A DNA stretch of 64,000 nt from Meconema thalassinum (GCA_946902985.2 OX336388.2:1703357978-1703421977); one strand, 5' to 3'; shown: positions 9,958 to 21,572, counted from the stretch's first letter. A program made the numbers and translations. The notes: generated from the letters alone by a model not told the origin.

Positions 9958-12900
9958 CTAATCAGACATGCCAAGCATTCCAACACATTCTGCAGTCCTT
10001 GATCCACTCAGAGATTTCGTAAATAAATCGGCCAAATTCTCATTTGATGGAACATCCTTGAACAGAATCATCCCACTCTTAACATAGTGCTGTAAAAAAC
10101 ATAACTTTACATCTATGTGTTTGGATCGCTCTGAATCCAAACCATTTTCACTCAGAAATATCGAACCTTGATTGTCGCACTTAACAATTGTTTTACTCAT
10201 AAACTTGCATTGCCCTAACTCTCTCAGGATCATGTCTAACCCCAACACCTCTCGAGTTACCTCACACATGGCATTGTACTCCGCTTCAACAGTAGAGAGT
10301 CCAGGACACGTTTGTTTCTTAGTACGCCAAATAATTGGACCATTAGCAAATTTAATTACATATCCTGTAATTGACAGCCTCTCTGATTTGGTATTAGCAT
10401 AATCTGCATCACAAATATTTTCATTTTACAATCACTTTGGTCTCTAGTAGAATATACAATTTTCATTTCCTCTGTATTTCTTAAATATCTCATGATATGC
10501 GTTACATTATTCCAGTCTTGTTTATTAGGCTCCTTACATCTCTGACTTACTTAACATACCGCAAAACTGAGATCTGATCTTGTTGATGTCGACAAATATA
10601 GTAACTTTCCTACTGCATTTTGAAACATTTTTTCATCTACTTTCTCCTCCCCTGATCCTGTTTTATCATCACTACTGATAGCTAAGGGTGCTGACCTCCC
10701 TTTTGCAGAACTGAACTTCCAACTCAACAGTATTTCTTTGATCAATACATATTTTTTCTCTGTCTTGTGTTACATTCATTGACAGAAAATTGGTCATTTT
10801 CCCTTAGTCTCTTAACTCTAACCTTTTCTTCAGCTCAGATTTCACCCAATTCACATTTTCAGCACTGCCCTAAATACCCAAATCATCCACGTACACTCCT
10901 ACAATCAAATCTTTTGTATTATTGATATAAACACACAGGTCCTTTTTAAGAGCAATTAGACCCAGCTCATTCAGCACACATAATTTTATGGAACCACTCT
11001 TTAGCACTCTGCTTCAGTCCATATAGACTTTTCACTAATTTCCACACTTTATTTTTTCCTTCTTCAACAAAACCTTCTGGCTGTTCACAATACACTAATT
11101 CATTAAGAGGGCTATTAAGATATGCAGTCAGAATATCCACATGATGCACTTCCCACCCATTGACTGCTGCTAATGACAATAAAAGTCTAATTGTTTTCTT
11201 GTGCATTACAGGTGAGTATGTTTTATCATAATCTACCCCTTGTATCTGGGAGAAACCTCTAGCTACTAACCTGACCTTAAACCTTTCTACTGTACCATCC
11301 TGGTTTTCTTACAGTTTAAACACCCACTTATTTCCCAGTACATTGTGGTTCTTTGGTCTGTCTACCAACACAAAAACACCTCGCCTTAAGCTGACACATC
11401 TCTTCCTCCATGGCTGAATACCATGAGCTTGCATTTGGACTTTCTAAAGCTTCTTTGACAGTCTTTGGTTCATGAGAAACATTTAACAAATTTGTATCAC
11501 AGTCAGTACTAAACATGACAAGACTACACTTTGAACATTCCTTTCTCATTCTTATTCTCTGTGATCTATGCAACTCTGTCTCATCTGTGTCAACAGGTAC
11601 ATTCACATGCATAACATTTTCCAACTCGTTACTATCCCAACCTAGGAATGGTTCATTATCGCTTCTCTCAGTAATCCTGCTCATATCAAAGTTTTCATCA
11701 ATGTCTTCTTCCTCAAATAACTCATTATGAAAATCAAAATTTGGGGTTTCCTGACCAACATTAATGGGTACATTATCATTCAATGGTACTTTAGATCTAA
11801 AAGAGATGGGGTTGTCTCGCTAACACTATACTGAACGTAAGGGAACACCTTTTCTTCAAATTTCACACTGTGTGCTATCTGGAACTTTCTTTCTGAAGGA
11901 ATCCACATTTTATAACCCTTAACATTGTCTCCATACCCAACAAATACACTTTCAACAGCTCTCTCATCGAACTTTGATCCCTTATTACAGTAGATCCACC
12001 CTCTACATCCAAATGGTTTAAGATAATCATAGTCTTTTACATTTACCGGAGTGCTCCTCCATAGGGCAAGTGGTACCAGATCACCTACAGCCCTAGAAGG
12101 AGACATGTTCCTAACATGACATGCTACATTCATTGCCTCTGCCCATAAACTGATTTGAAGATTAGAATGAATTAGCATACACCTCACACTATTGGTCAAT
12201 GTCCTATTCTGCCTCTCTGCTATGCCACTTTGAGCAGGTGAGTAACTTACAGTTTTTCTATGAGTAATACCATGCTTGCTCAAAAATTCATCAAACTCCT
12301 TGCTCACATAATCTCCTCCTTCATCTGTCTGCAACGCCTTTATTTTCCTTTCATGAAACACTTCTACCTTTTCTTTGAATTGTTTAAAGACTTCAAACAC
12401 ATCACTTTTCTTACTCAAGAAATACACAAATACAAATCGAGAATAATCGTCAATAAAAGTGACTACATATTGTGAACCTCCCAGCGAAACTGGTAGTTTG
12501 CCCATCACATCACTATGGATAAGATATAATGGTTTGCTAGACACCCTATCACTAGCCTTAGGAAAACCTTTCTCTGTTGACTTCCCTTTAAAACATGCTA
12601 TACAAGGCTCTTCCTAGCTACCTTGAACTTTGATAGGAATTATTTTCTTTATTGCTTCTTCATGCAAGTGCCCTACTTTCAAATGCCAATCTGATACACT
12701 CTTAAGAGCTACAGAATTTACAACAGTGTTTAAATCACTTTCAGTCACAACACAAGAAGCATTTATGTCTTCAACAGTATCCTAAAAATATAATCCCTCT
12801 CTTACCCTTTGAAGATTATTTCTTTCCAATTATTCTCATCTCCGGCAACACAGCTCTCTTTACGAAACTCACACACAACTCCTTTGGAACTAAGTCTTGA

Positions 12901-13600
12901 ACATGATATCAAATTACATCTAAATGAGGGTACATATAATACATCTAATAAGCCCAATGTCCATCTTCCACACTTGTCTTTCATTTTAATCTCTATTGTG
13001 CCAATGCCTAGGACTTCTACATTGCCCACTCCCATTTCTACTTTACCATTTGCAGGGTGTAAATTTTTAAACTTCTCTTTCTCCACCGAAATGTGATCGC
13101 AAGCTCCTGAATCTATAACCCATTCTTGCATTGACGAAGTAATGAATGGCTTAGCTCCGACACATGCTCTGTACTTATTCTGGCTTTGAATCTTACCTTT
13201 GTTCTACTTTCACTTATCTGCTCTGTACAATCTTGTGCTAGGTGTCCTGGCTTCGTACACCGGTAACATCGCATATTGTCACACATCTTGGCTATGTGAC
13301 CCCACTGATCACATCTGTAGCATTTCTGTTGATCTTGTTGATAAACAGTCGCCTCCCCTGGAGTAGCATTCTCTGCTTGGTTACTGCCGCTGTTACCGCC
13401 TCGTCCTCTGTCACCACATCGACCTCCTCGTCCACGGAAATCTTCTCGGGAATCGCCGCGTCCTCTTCCAGGTCCCGATGATGATGTAAGCGACCCGCTT
13501 ACTGATCCAGGCGTCGGAACAAAATCTTCTCTCAGGAGAGCAGCCTTCACTCTTTCGGTCGTCAGTCCCTCCTCACCACCGAGTAGCGCTATTGTTACTT
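9958..13600 (-). pseudogene. Copia polyprotein (gag C-terminus to RNase H), broken
   Basis: Domains in order on the minus strand: end of Gag with RG repeats and two zinc knuckles (CYRCDQWGHIAKMC and CYRCTKPGHLAQDC, ~13315-13215); aspartic protease WVIDSGACDHIS (13125-13090); a His/Cys pre-integrase motif with WHLKVGHLH and CIACFKGK (~12690-12590); integrase core with HSD, QTDEGGDY and SGIAERQNRT (12520-12190); reverse transcriptase with VDILTAYLNS and VKSLYGLKQS (11140-11010) and YVDDLGI (~10890-10870); RNase H with VKCDNQGSI and LADLFTKSL (10190-10000). A frameshift separates gag and protease near 13150, and stops and frameshifts recur at ~12600, ~11340, ~11310, ~10960 and ~10550. The catalytic motifs are still readable but the gene is dead. 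Confidence 0.9.
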
Positions 13601-13619
13601 TATATTTATCTCTGCCCCC

Positions 13620-13830
13620 CTGTGGGTGGGGGGTTTAGAATACACCCACGGTATCCCCTGCCTGTCGTACGAGGCGACTAAAAGGGGCGACCTTGGCTAT
13701 TCTTTTAGGTTTCCGGCTTGTCTTGCGAATTGGACCTCCCGTGGGTGGGAGGGATGGAATACTCTCACAGGTACACCCTGCCAGTCGTAGAAGGCGACGA
13801 AAAGGGTTTCTTGGCCCAGATCCCCTTTAA
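13620..13830 (+). repeat. Tandem leader monomers of the LINE
   Basis: Two imperfect units ~116 bases apart: GTGGGTGGGGGG, TAGAATACACCCACGG, CCTGCCTGTCGTA and GGCGACTAAAAGGGG in the first match GTGGGTGGGAGGG, TGGAATACTCTCACAGG, CCTGCCAGTCGTA and GGCGACGAAAAGGG in the second. Such 5' monomers often carry the internal promoter of LINEs; that role is inferred here. Confidence 0.7.
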
Positions 13831-14252
13831 GGGTTTGACAGCCAGCTCTAAACGCCCCACTTTGTGCGATATAACTCTCATTAGGTTATATCGCACTCCT
13901 TTTCCGTTCATGTTTTTGAGGTCTGGCACTCAAAATTACATGTGCGTGCTGTCAGGGGAAGGGCCACCTAAGTGTGCGACTTCGCTCGAGAGCCTGTTCG
14001 GTCTGGCCACACCAACAGGTGGGTGCGCCATGTACCCTGCAGTAGTATCCGCCTGACAACGCAGGTCCCCGCACAGCTGCATGCCTGTGCTGGAAAATTC
14101 TCTAGTATATGCCAAGGGGTACATGCCTGTATGGCATGTCAAACATCGGACTCCCGGGCAATGCCTTCCAAGCTAGGCGGGCCTTGCCTTGGCTGGGTAG
14201 CGCCTACAGAGACAGCCCGTGATTGGAGTCGGTGGCATTCAGGGAGGATGAA

Positions 14253-15724
14253 ATGGCCATGGGACAGAAAAGGAATATCTCCCAACAGGGTGGTCCGCCA
14301 CCCAAGTCTTTAACTTTTGATTCCCTACGGGGATCAACCCCCTGGGAACAGTCCGTTCGTGAGAATCTGGGTGCTAACACTCCCAAGTTTCTGGTCGCAA
14401 CCAGAACGGATGGGGGTGATTTCAAGATGGTAAAGTCTATTTTGTTTTCTCGCCACATACAAGGGGTCTATGGTGAGCTTTCGAAAGTACAAAAGATGAG
14501 AAACTGTAGCTTGTTGCTCAAGACTAGGACTGGTGAGCAAGTTGAACAACTTCTGAAATGTGACCACTTTGGCGATATCCCTGTCAAAGTGGAAAAGCAC
14601 ACGTCTCTGAATCTGGTCCGAGGAGTTATTTTCCACCGGGACCTGATTCTGAACACTGACGAGGAGCTCAAGGAGGATATGCAGCACCGTCACGTGACTG
14701 ATGTCCGGCGCATTACGCGCAAGGTCAATGGTCAAATTGTGGATACTGGTGCTTTCATTATTTCCTTTGAGCTTTGGGTGCTCCCGGAGAAAGTCAAGGT
14801 TACAAGTTACCGTTGTGACGTACGGCCTTATATCCCTCCACCAATGAGGTGTTATAAGTGCCAGAAGTTCGGGCACATGTTATCCCGATGCTCGAGCCCT
14901 GACGTCTGCGGAACATGCGGTAAGGTACCCCACGAAGCGGAAGAGTGCACAACACCATATCAGTGCACTAATTGCCCTGGTTTTCATTCTCCTCAGGACA
15001 GGAACTGCCCTGTCTTCCTGTGTGAGAAGAAAATCCAGGATATCAAAACCCTGGATGGTCTCACCTACCAGGAGGCCCGCAAGAAGTACCATACCACGAT
15101 TTCGCCTTCTCCAGCGATTGATTATAGAGCCATAATACCAAATTTGGTCCCGGCTACCTCATCTTTTGTCTCAACTGTGAAACCTTCTAATGTACCACTG
15201 CCATCTACACCTCTAGCTACTCCCCAGAATCAGAAAGAGAGCCCGAAGGTGACTTCAACCCCACCTTCGGCCCCAAAGAAGGCTGTGCGAGCGAAGGCTG
15301 CTCCGCCCGCACAGCAGGGGAGGAAGTTGAAGACTTACTCCCCACTCGGAAGACTTCCTCCCCACCCCAACGGTCTGCGAAAGCCGCGCCGAAGCCGGCG
15401 GAGGCGGCATTGTCGACCAGGGTCAGGAACAAGTCTCTTGACCCGTCTAAATATCTGAAAGAGGTGGGGAAGAAGGGAGCCCGCACTACGCGTTCCCTTT
15501 CTCCTCCAAAAAAGGGGAAGCCATCCGCCCCATCACCTGCGGATGCTTCCGCGCCTGGGGACGTTTTTGTCCCCAGATCTGCGCGCTCCCCACGGAGATC
15601 CCCCCGCCGCCAAACTGCGTCCAGGAAATCTTCCGCTGAGTCGATTCACTCCACGACCTCGCCTAAGGACATGGAGATTATAGTCGACGTACTGGGGGAG
15701 GATCCTCCTGAGGATAAGTTGTAG
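14253..15724 (+). pseudogene. LINE ORF1, Gag-like zinc-knuckle protein
   Basis: The first ATG at 14253 (MAMGQKRNI) opens a ~490-residue frame. The middle has a PRE_C2HC/Gag-like region (residues ~60-190), then three Cys/His knuckles at 14851-15020: CYKCQKFGHMLSRC, CGTCGKVPHEAEEC and CTNCPGFHSPQDRNC. The tail is basic and rich in Pro and Ser. Near 15318 the reading must move to another frame to continue through STRVRNKSLDPSKY to the natural end at 15724, so one frameshift is present. The protein would bind LINE RNA in the ribonucleoprotein. ORF2 begins 42 bases later. Confidence 0.85.
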
Positions 15725-15925
15725 CTTGCTGCTCCAACTTATTCCCTAGTTTATAAGTTCACACTATGGCACTGTTACAGTGGAATTGTAACAGTTATGA
15801 CAGGCATTTGACAGAGCTCCATCAGCTCATTGCACAATACGCAGCGAGTATAGTCTGCCTACAGGAAACAAACCTCAGACCTGATCACGAGACTGTTCTG
15901 AGAGGTTTCCGACTATACTCTAAAG

Positions 15926-16221
15926 GTTTCCGTTTGAAAATTACATCACATTCCCATTTGGGAATATTCATAACCTATTTGGATTGCCCAGGTAAGGTTT
16001 TTGTTTTATGAAAGGGAGCTTGACTTCTGCAGCACATTGGCATCACTCGTGACGTCAATACTACTTGTATTTTGTGTCTTGTGATGGCCTTCTCAGTATG
16101 TGCTAGCCATGCCTGATGGTGAGGTGTGTCTGTACCAACTGACGAGCCCAACGGCACACTGGGGCGAAACGCTGGCATTTTATGTTTGATCTGGCCGGAC
16201 CAATTTTATCATATTAATTGA
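15926..16221 (+). mobile_element. 296-base insertion with hammerhead-like motif
   Basis: The LINE ORF2 endonuclease is interrupted by 296 foreign bases bounded by an exact 12-base duplication TATACTCTAAAG (15914-15925, 16222-16233). Removing insert and one duplication joins RLYSK to ERQDAARASGG. The insert has no coding and no A/B box that I see. It holds CTGACGAG...GCGAAAC (16139-16170). It could be a SINE-like retroelement, a retrozyme or the end of a Penelope-like element. Confidence 0.85.
16107..16183 (+). ncRNA. Hammerhead-ribozyme-like motif
   Basis: CTGACGA at 16139-16145 is followed by GCCC, an 11-12 base loop, GGGC (helix II), then GAAAC at 16166-16170 and GCTGGCAT. This matches the CUGANGA/helix II/GAAA core of hammerhead ribozymes. 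TGGT and ACCA flank a loop just upstream and could be helix I. The 5' strand of helix III is only partly complementary (ATGCC pairs with GGCAT) and the U-H cleavage step is not clear, so this copy is probably degenerate. Confidence 0.5.
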
Positions 16222-19200
16222 TATACTCTAAAGAGCGACAAGATGCCGCCCGGGCTTCCGGGGGGCGGTTTTTACCTTCGTTCACTCTGACTGCTACAGT
16301 GAAGAGTTTCCGCTCGCCACTCCTCTGGAAGCTATTGCAGTTCACGTGTCCTTGCCTGCTATGACAACTGTTTGTAACGTGTACCTTCCACCGAACCAGC
16401 CCCTTGATATTAATGACGTCTTTGATCTTGTTGATCAACTTCCAGTCCCTTTCCTTATCGTGGGTGATTTCAACTCGCATCACCTCCAATGGGGATCACC
16501 ATCTTCCTTCCCCAGAGGAAGGGACGTGGAGGGCTTAATTCAGGGGTTGGATTTATCTCTATTAAATACAGGGGAAGCTACACATTTTAGCTTAGCGCAC
16601 GGCACGTACTCACACATTGACTTGAGTGTGTGTAGCCGTGCGCTGGTCCCCCTATTTGGTTGGTATGTACACGACGACCTCTGTGACAGTGACCATTTCC
16701 CGATCGTTCTTACACTTCTGAACCAGAAAACCGTGTCGTTCCCCCAGTCGTTGGGTACTTAAACGGGCCAATTGGCCATCATTTACAGAACGCGCTGTAT
16801 TTGATGATCTGGGATGCCGGAGCATCGATGACGAGGTACGGCACATCACTGACGTGCTTCTTGCTGCCGCCGAGGAATCTATTCCATCCTTTTCTGGGAC
16901 TCCTCGTCGCAAACTCGTCCCTTTGTGGACAGAGGATATTGCAGCGGCAATAAGAGACCGTAGTCGAGCTCATAAGCACTACCGTCGGCGTCCAACCATG
17001 GCCAATTTGGTGGCGTTTAAGAAATTCCGTGCCAAGGCACGGATTCTTATTCGCCAGAGTAAGAAGCAATCCTGGGAACGGTATGTGTCTTCTTTTACGG
17101 CACATACCTCCTCCTCCCAAGTGTGGACTAAACTACGACGCATTTCGGGAATTCAGACATCTTCTACTGTACCGGGAATTTCCATTGATAATGAATTGGT
17201 TACAGATCCTTATCGCGTTGCAAACCATCTCGCCTCGTATTTTGCGGATATATCCGGTTCCGATAACTATGACCCTGCCTTCGTGGCCCTGAAGCGCAAA
17301 GCGGAACGTTTCCAGCTTAGTTTTTCTTCCCGCGCTTTGGAGGAATACAACGTGCCCTTTACGGAGTGGGAACTCCGCGGAGCGCTGGCGCTCTGCAGGG
17401 ACTCGTCTCCCGGCCCAGATAATATTCACAACCAGATGCTTAAGCAACTTAACGATGAGAGCATTCGTTATTTGCTCAGGGTGTTTAACCGAATCTGGTT
17501 GGAAGGTGTGTTTCCATCGCAATGGCAGGAAGGTATCATTATACCTATCCTGAAGCCCGATAAGGATCCCAATTTGACAGGGAGTTACAGACCTATTTGT
17601 CTCACTAACGGTCTGTGCAAGCTCTTTGAGAGGATGGTCAATCGGCACCTGGTGTGGGTCCTGGAGAAACGGGGACTCATGTCTGAATACCAGTGTGGTT
17701 TCAGGGCGTCTCGGTGTACCAACGATCATCTGGTACGCCTGGAGACCGCCATACAGGACGCTTTTCTCCGGAGACAGCACCTAGTCGCTGTTTTCTTTGA
17801 CCTCGAGAAGGCCTATGACACCACTTGGCGTTACGGCATCCTCTCTACCCTGCATCAGTGGAAATTCCGAGGTAACTTGCCGGTTTTTATTGCGAATTTT
17901 CTGTCCCTTCGCCTGTTCCGTGTCCGAATAGGGGGGGACATATTCGCAATACCATATAAAGGGAAAACGGAGTCCCACAGGGATCGGTGCTTAGCGTAAC
18001 ATTATTTGCGATTGCCATAAACGGTATAGTCGCTGCTGCTGGTCCAGCAGTGGTACCGTCGCTATATGTAGACGACTTCGCTCTACATTATAGTGCGCAA
18101 AATATGGCGGTCGCTGAACGACAGCTACAACAAGCTATTCGGAGAGTGGAACGCTGGACACTTGAGCATGGCTTTTGATTCTCAACTGCTAAATCCTCGG
18201 TTGTCCATTTCTGCCGAAAGCGCACTCTCCATCCTGATCCTGAGCTTTATCTGGGCAATGTAGCTTTGCCTGTAGTTGCTAAGTACCGGTTCCTTGGGCT
18301 CCTTTTCGATCAGAAATTGACGTGGGAGCCACACGTGCGGTGTTTGAAAACTGCCTGTGCTAAGAAACTCAACATGTTGCGGTTTCTTAGCGGCACATCA
18401 TGGGGGGCGGTCCGCGCGGTGCTCCTACGTTTTTTATAAGGCACTGATTTTATCTAGATTAGATTATGGCAGTGTAGCATATGGTTCGGCCCGTAAGTCA
18501 GTGCTTGTTAAACTGGACAGTGTCCACCACGGCGGTGTGAGGCTGGCGACGGGTGCCTTTCGGACGAGCCCAGTCGTCAGCTTGCTCGCCGAGGCTGGCG
18601 TACCTCCTTTATACCTGAGGTGCCAACAAGTACTGCTGACCTATGCTGCAACTATTCGACAGCTGATGCCACTTCATCCAAGCTATCCATGTTTGTTTTC
18701 CAATCCGAATTGCCGGCTGTATGATACGCTCGCCCGAGCCACTCGGCCGGCGGGGATTCGCTTCGATGACTTATACCGTCAGTTCCGATTTCCTTCTATC
18801 TCCTGTATTGTCCGAGTACCTAGCAAGGCCCCTCCGTGGATGGTCTCTCGCCCTGATATCATCCTGGATCTGCACACCGGCCCCAAGTCGGACACGGACT
18901 CCTCCGTTAATCGGAGGCTGTTCCAGTCCGTGGTGAGCCGGTATCCCGGATCAGGGCTTCTATTCACGGATGGTTCGAGGGTAAACGAGAAAGTAGGCTG
19001 TGCATTTGTGGTTGAGGATCGTCTGTTTCTATTTTCCCTTCCCGAGGCCTGTGGCGTGTACACAGCGGAGCTCTATGCCATCTTAGAGGCTCTGCGGTAC
19101 ACGTTATCAGACGATCACCAGCACTTTCTTGTGTGTACGGACTCTCTGAGTGCGCTGCAAGCGATCGATGTGTGTTTCCCGAAGCACCCGTCGGTCTAGC

Positions 19201-20008
19201 GTGTGCACGACCTGCTCGTCAGTTCGTGTAACGCTGGAACCAGGGTGACCTTTGTGTGGCTTCCTAGCCACATGGGTATTGCGGGAAACGAACTTGCTGA
19301 TCAGGCGGCGAGAGAGGCAGTCGCACTGCCCTCGCTGCCATATAAGGTGCCTGTTAGTGATGTGCGCTCTCAGTTGCGGCATTCGATCCTCTCGCATTGG
19401 GAGGAAGCATGGCGTGCCACGCCTCCACCCAACAAACTGAGAGGCATCAAGGAGACAACGAAGGTGTGGAAATCTTCCTTCCGATCTCTCCGGAAGCAAG
19501 CTGTGGTACTCTGACGACTCCGGATCGGCCATGAGATTGCTACGTACTCCCACTTGCTAAAGAGAGAAGATCCCCCTGTGTGTACTTGCGGTGCCCACCT
19601 GATAGTGACACACATTCTCTTGGAGTGTGTGGATCTGGCCGATCTGCGAAGGACTCTTAAACTGCCTAACACCCTGTCTCTTATTCTCCGTGATGACGGG
19701 CCGTCAGCTGACCTTGTCATCCGGTTCATGAGGGAGAGTGGTTACTTTTTTAAGTTTTAATGTGTAGTTACGACTTTTAATTCAGGTTAAATCTGTTTTA
19801 TGTTTTTTATTGTGTTCATCTATTTTATTGTTCACTATGCCTTATTTGTTTTATCCTTTTTTACCATCCGCCTTTTATTCTTTTTATCCAAAAAAGGCAT
19901 AATTTTTGGGGCTCACTGTCTGTTTTATAAACCCCATTTTCGTTTCATCCATGGCAGTGAGTTGTTTTTTATCTACATCCTTTCATTTCACGCCATTTCA
20001 TTTCATTA

Positions 20009-20036
20009 GGGGCCGATAACCTCGATGTTAGGCCCC
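20009..20036 (+). other. LINE 3'-end hairpin
   Basis: GGGGCC (20009-20014) and GGCCCC (20031-20036) can pair as a stem with a 16-base loop, just before the ATC-rich tail. In other LINEs a terminal stem-loop is what the RT recognises. The same signature recurs alone at 21718-21755, 23551-23579, 28243-28300 and 51280-51325. Confidence 0.65.
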
Positions 20037-20075
20037 TTAAAACAACAATTATCATCATCGTCATATTTATCTCTG

Positions 20076-20542
20076 GGTAAACCATTTAGCAATTGTCCAG
20101 CAAGTTGAGTGTCGTTAAATTCAAGTCCACAGTTTGCACTCTTAATCACTCTGTTGAGGGATTGTACTTTAGCCATGTATTGATTCATAGACATGTCACT
20201 CGTCTTCACCACGTTCACCATTTCCTTCAATTTATCCAAACACTGAGGTAGGGTATATGTGGAATGAATGTTCTTCAATTTTATCCACGCTGCTCTTGCT
20301 GTTGTTTCCTCTCCAATGTCTTCCAAGTACGCATCAGTCAAATACTTGAGAAGAAATGCCAAAGCTTTTCTGTTCGTTCTCGCTTGAATTTCATTATAAT
20401 TCTCCACTTCCACGTTGAAACCAGGTTCTATGGCATTCCAGCAATTTCTTTCGATAAGTTCAGCTTGCGCTCTTCTTGACCATGCATAGTAATTATCACT
20501 GCTCAATCGCGGCACACCGTCACTTCGTTTGTCATCTACCAT
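20076..20542 (-). pseudogene. Copia gag N-terminal part, split by LINE insertion
   Basis: The minus-strand ATG at 20542 opens MVDDKRSDGVPRLSSDNY and runs ~155 residues through WIKLKNIHSTYT and QLLNGLPRDKY, where the LINE target duplication lies. The same frame resumes at ~13609 with DKYKVTIALLGG. These features are those of Copia Gag (UBN2-like): a WxxL block and the LNGLP motif. Gag would form the virus-like particle around the element RNA. The N-terminus appears intact and lies just inside the 5' LTR and primer site. Confidence 0.9.
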
Positions 20543-20630
20543 TTTGGGTATAGGCCTATTTCACATTCACTCCTCTGGACTTTCTTCATTCAACTTTCAC
20601 ATCTCTTCATTATTCGGACTTTAACGGTGA

Positions 20631-20645
20631 TCTGGGCCCATAACC
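20631..20645 (-). other. Copia primer-binding site (half initiator-Met tRNA)
   Basis: The minus strand reads GGTTATGGGCCCAGA directly after the 5' LTR. This is the anticodon-arm sequence of initiator Met tRNA that copia elements use as a cleaved half-tRNA primer. Confidence 0.8.
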
Positions 20646-20876
20646 TAGGTTGTATTAGACAGTGGAATAAAGACCGAATTGTTAATGTTAACAGATATTT
20701 AATTTGAATAAACAGACACTGATACACTGGCACACTCCATTATCACAACGGTTCGCAACACATCGCCGAACAAGAACATGTGGTAGCGCCATAGTCGCAC
20801 CAACGGGCCAATCACAATAAGCAAAACAAAGGAACATTATAACACTGAAATTGCTGACAACCTACCAGCAATAACA

Positions 20877-21408
20877 TCAGTTTTTACAGGGCTGGGTATC
20901 ACGATCATCTGCTCTGTGTGTGTGCATGCATGTCAGTTGTAGTGTATGTATTTGTAATGGAGGCTGGGATTGGGAAGGAGGTGGCCATGGCCATAAGTTA
21001 GAAACCATTCTGGCATTTGGCTGGAGTAAAAGCGAAAAGTCACGGATGGCTACTTCCAGGAGAGCTGAGGTAGGAATCCAACCCACCTCTTCTCAGTTTT
21101 GCCTCATGAGGTTGAGGGCTGAGTATGTCCCATTCCAAATCTCACAACAGTGACTTCACTGACTAGCAAATCAAAATAGGAAAACATGATTCTTATTTTT
21201 TATGATAAATATGATCAGAAACTACTGAAGCCAACAGTCTAACCTCTATTATGTGATGCATGTAGGCCCTACATATGTTGAAGTATAACTATTGCATACA
21301 ACTGTCAAGTTGAACACTTACTGAATTATTGCATGAGAAATTACAAGCTGATTTTGTATGAAATTAATAGAAACCTGTGATTTATATCAATGTATTCTGT
21401 TATTTCAG
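20877..21408. other. KCNQ intron tail, no other gene seen
   Basis: No recognisable element. A short G-rich stretch lies at 20950-20995. The intron ends with TATTTCAG at 21401-21408. Confidence 0.5.
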
Positions 21409-21510
21409 CTGTGTATTATGGAGAAGAAGCTGGACCAGTTGGTGTATGTTCTCAATGCAGTAGCTCAGAAGCAGCAGATTCCTATCAGATCTGTTGAAGA
21501 TGAAGTCTAG
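21409..21510 (+). CDS. KCNQ: KCNQ potassium channel, terminal coding exon
   Basis: After the acceptor TATTTCAG the frame continues in phase 0: LCIMEKKLDQLVYVLNA, VAQKQQIP, IRSVEDEV and TAG at 21508-21510. With the previous exon this gives TIGARLYRVEQQ-LCIMEKKLDQLV, a heptad-patterned helix D like that of KCNQ channels. This coiled coil sets subunit assembly. The tail after the coil is only ~20 residues, short compared with vertebrate KCNQ2-5. No exon follows because the frame closes here; alternative last exons cannot be excluded. Confidence 0.92.
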   Translation: MCIMEKKLDQLVYVLNAVAQKQQIPIRSVEDEV

Positions 21511-21572
21511 CAGATGTGTGTGCCCCATTGTGCACAATATATTTTATTGAAATGTATTGTATTTTAAGGCAT

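Larger units (their letters stand above)
15766..19760 (+). pseudogene. LINE ORF2: endonuclease, RT, RNase H
   Basis: ATG at 15766 (MALLQWNCNSY). Endonuclease: LQETNLRP with catalytic Glu, then after the 296-base insertion at 15926-16221 VGDFNSHH (~16460) and DSDHFPI (~16690). RT: SSPGPDNIHN (~17405), RPICLTNGLCKLFE, FFDLEKAYDTTW (~17800) and SLYVDDFALHY (~18065). RNase H: LLFTDGSR (~18958), TAELYAIL (~19060), CTDSLSAL (~19135) and GNELADQAA (~19285). A late CTCG..LTH-type Cys/His segment precedes the stop at 19758-19760. Damage: frameshifts near 16265, 16765, 17960 and 18180-18360 and in-frame stops at 19197-19199 and 19512-19514. Catalytic residues remain legible. Confidence 0.88.
13615..20062 (+). 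mobile_element. Two-ORF LINE with RNase H (I/R1/LOA-like)
   Basis: A 6.4 kb plus-strand LINE inserted into the Copia gag gene between two copies of a 13-base target duplication (ATATTTATCTCTG at 13602-13614 and 20063-20075). It starts with a GC-rich leader holding two imperfect repeats, then ORF1 with zinc knuckles and ORF2 with endonuclease, RT and RNase H. It ends with a GGGGCC...GGCCCC hairpin and an ATC-rich tail. Presence of RNase H and a zinc-knuckle ORF1 places it in the I/R1/LOA/Jockey group; the precise clade is not assigned. It contains frameshifts, stops and a 296-base insertion. Confidence 0.92.
9607..20876 (-). mobile_element. Ty1/Copia LTR retrotransposon, copy 1, split by a LINE
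   Basis: The LTRs are at 9607-9838 (232 bases, 3' LTR) and 20646-20876 (231 bases, 5' LTR), about 4% different. Read on the minus strand they begin TGTTATTGCTGG and end ATACAACCTA. Next to the 5' LTR is a primer site matching the initiator-Met tRNA half used by copia (20631-20645), and next to the 3' LTR a polypurine tract (complement of 9839-9852). Excluding the 6.4 kb LINE at 13615-20062 and one duplication copy, the element was ~4.8 kb. The flanks TCAGT/GTAGT are only a weak 5-base duplication. Coding is broken throughout. Confidence 0.92.

Noticed and set aside
13718..14313. Short open frames on both strands in the LINE leader
   Set aside because: They overlap the repeat monomers and lack any recognisable domain; treated as leader sequence.
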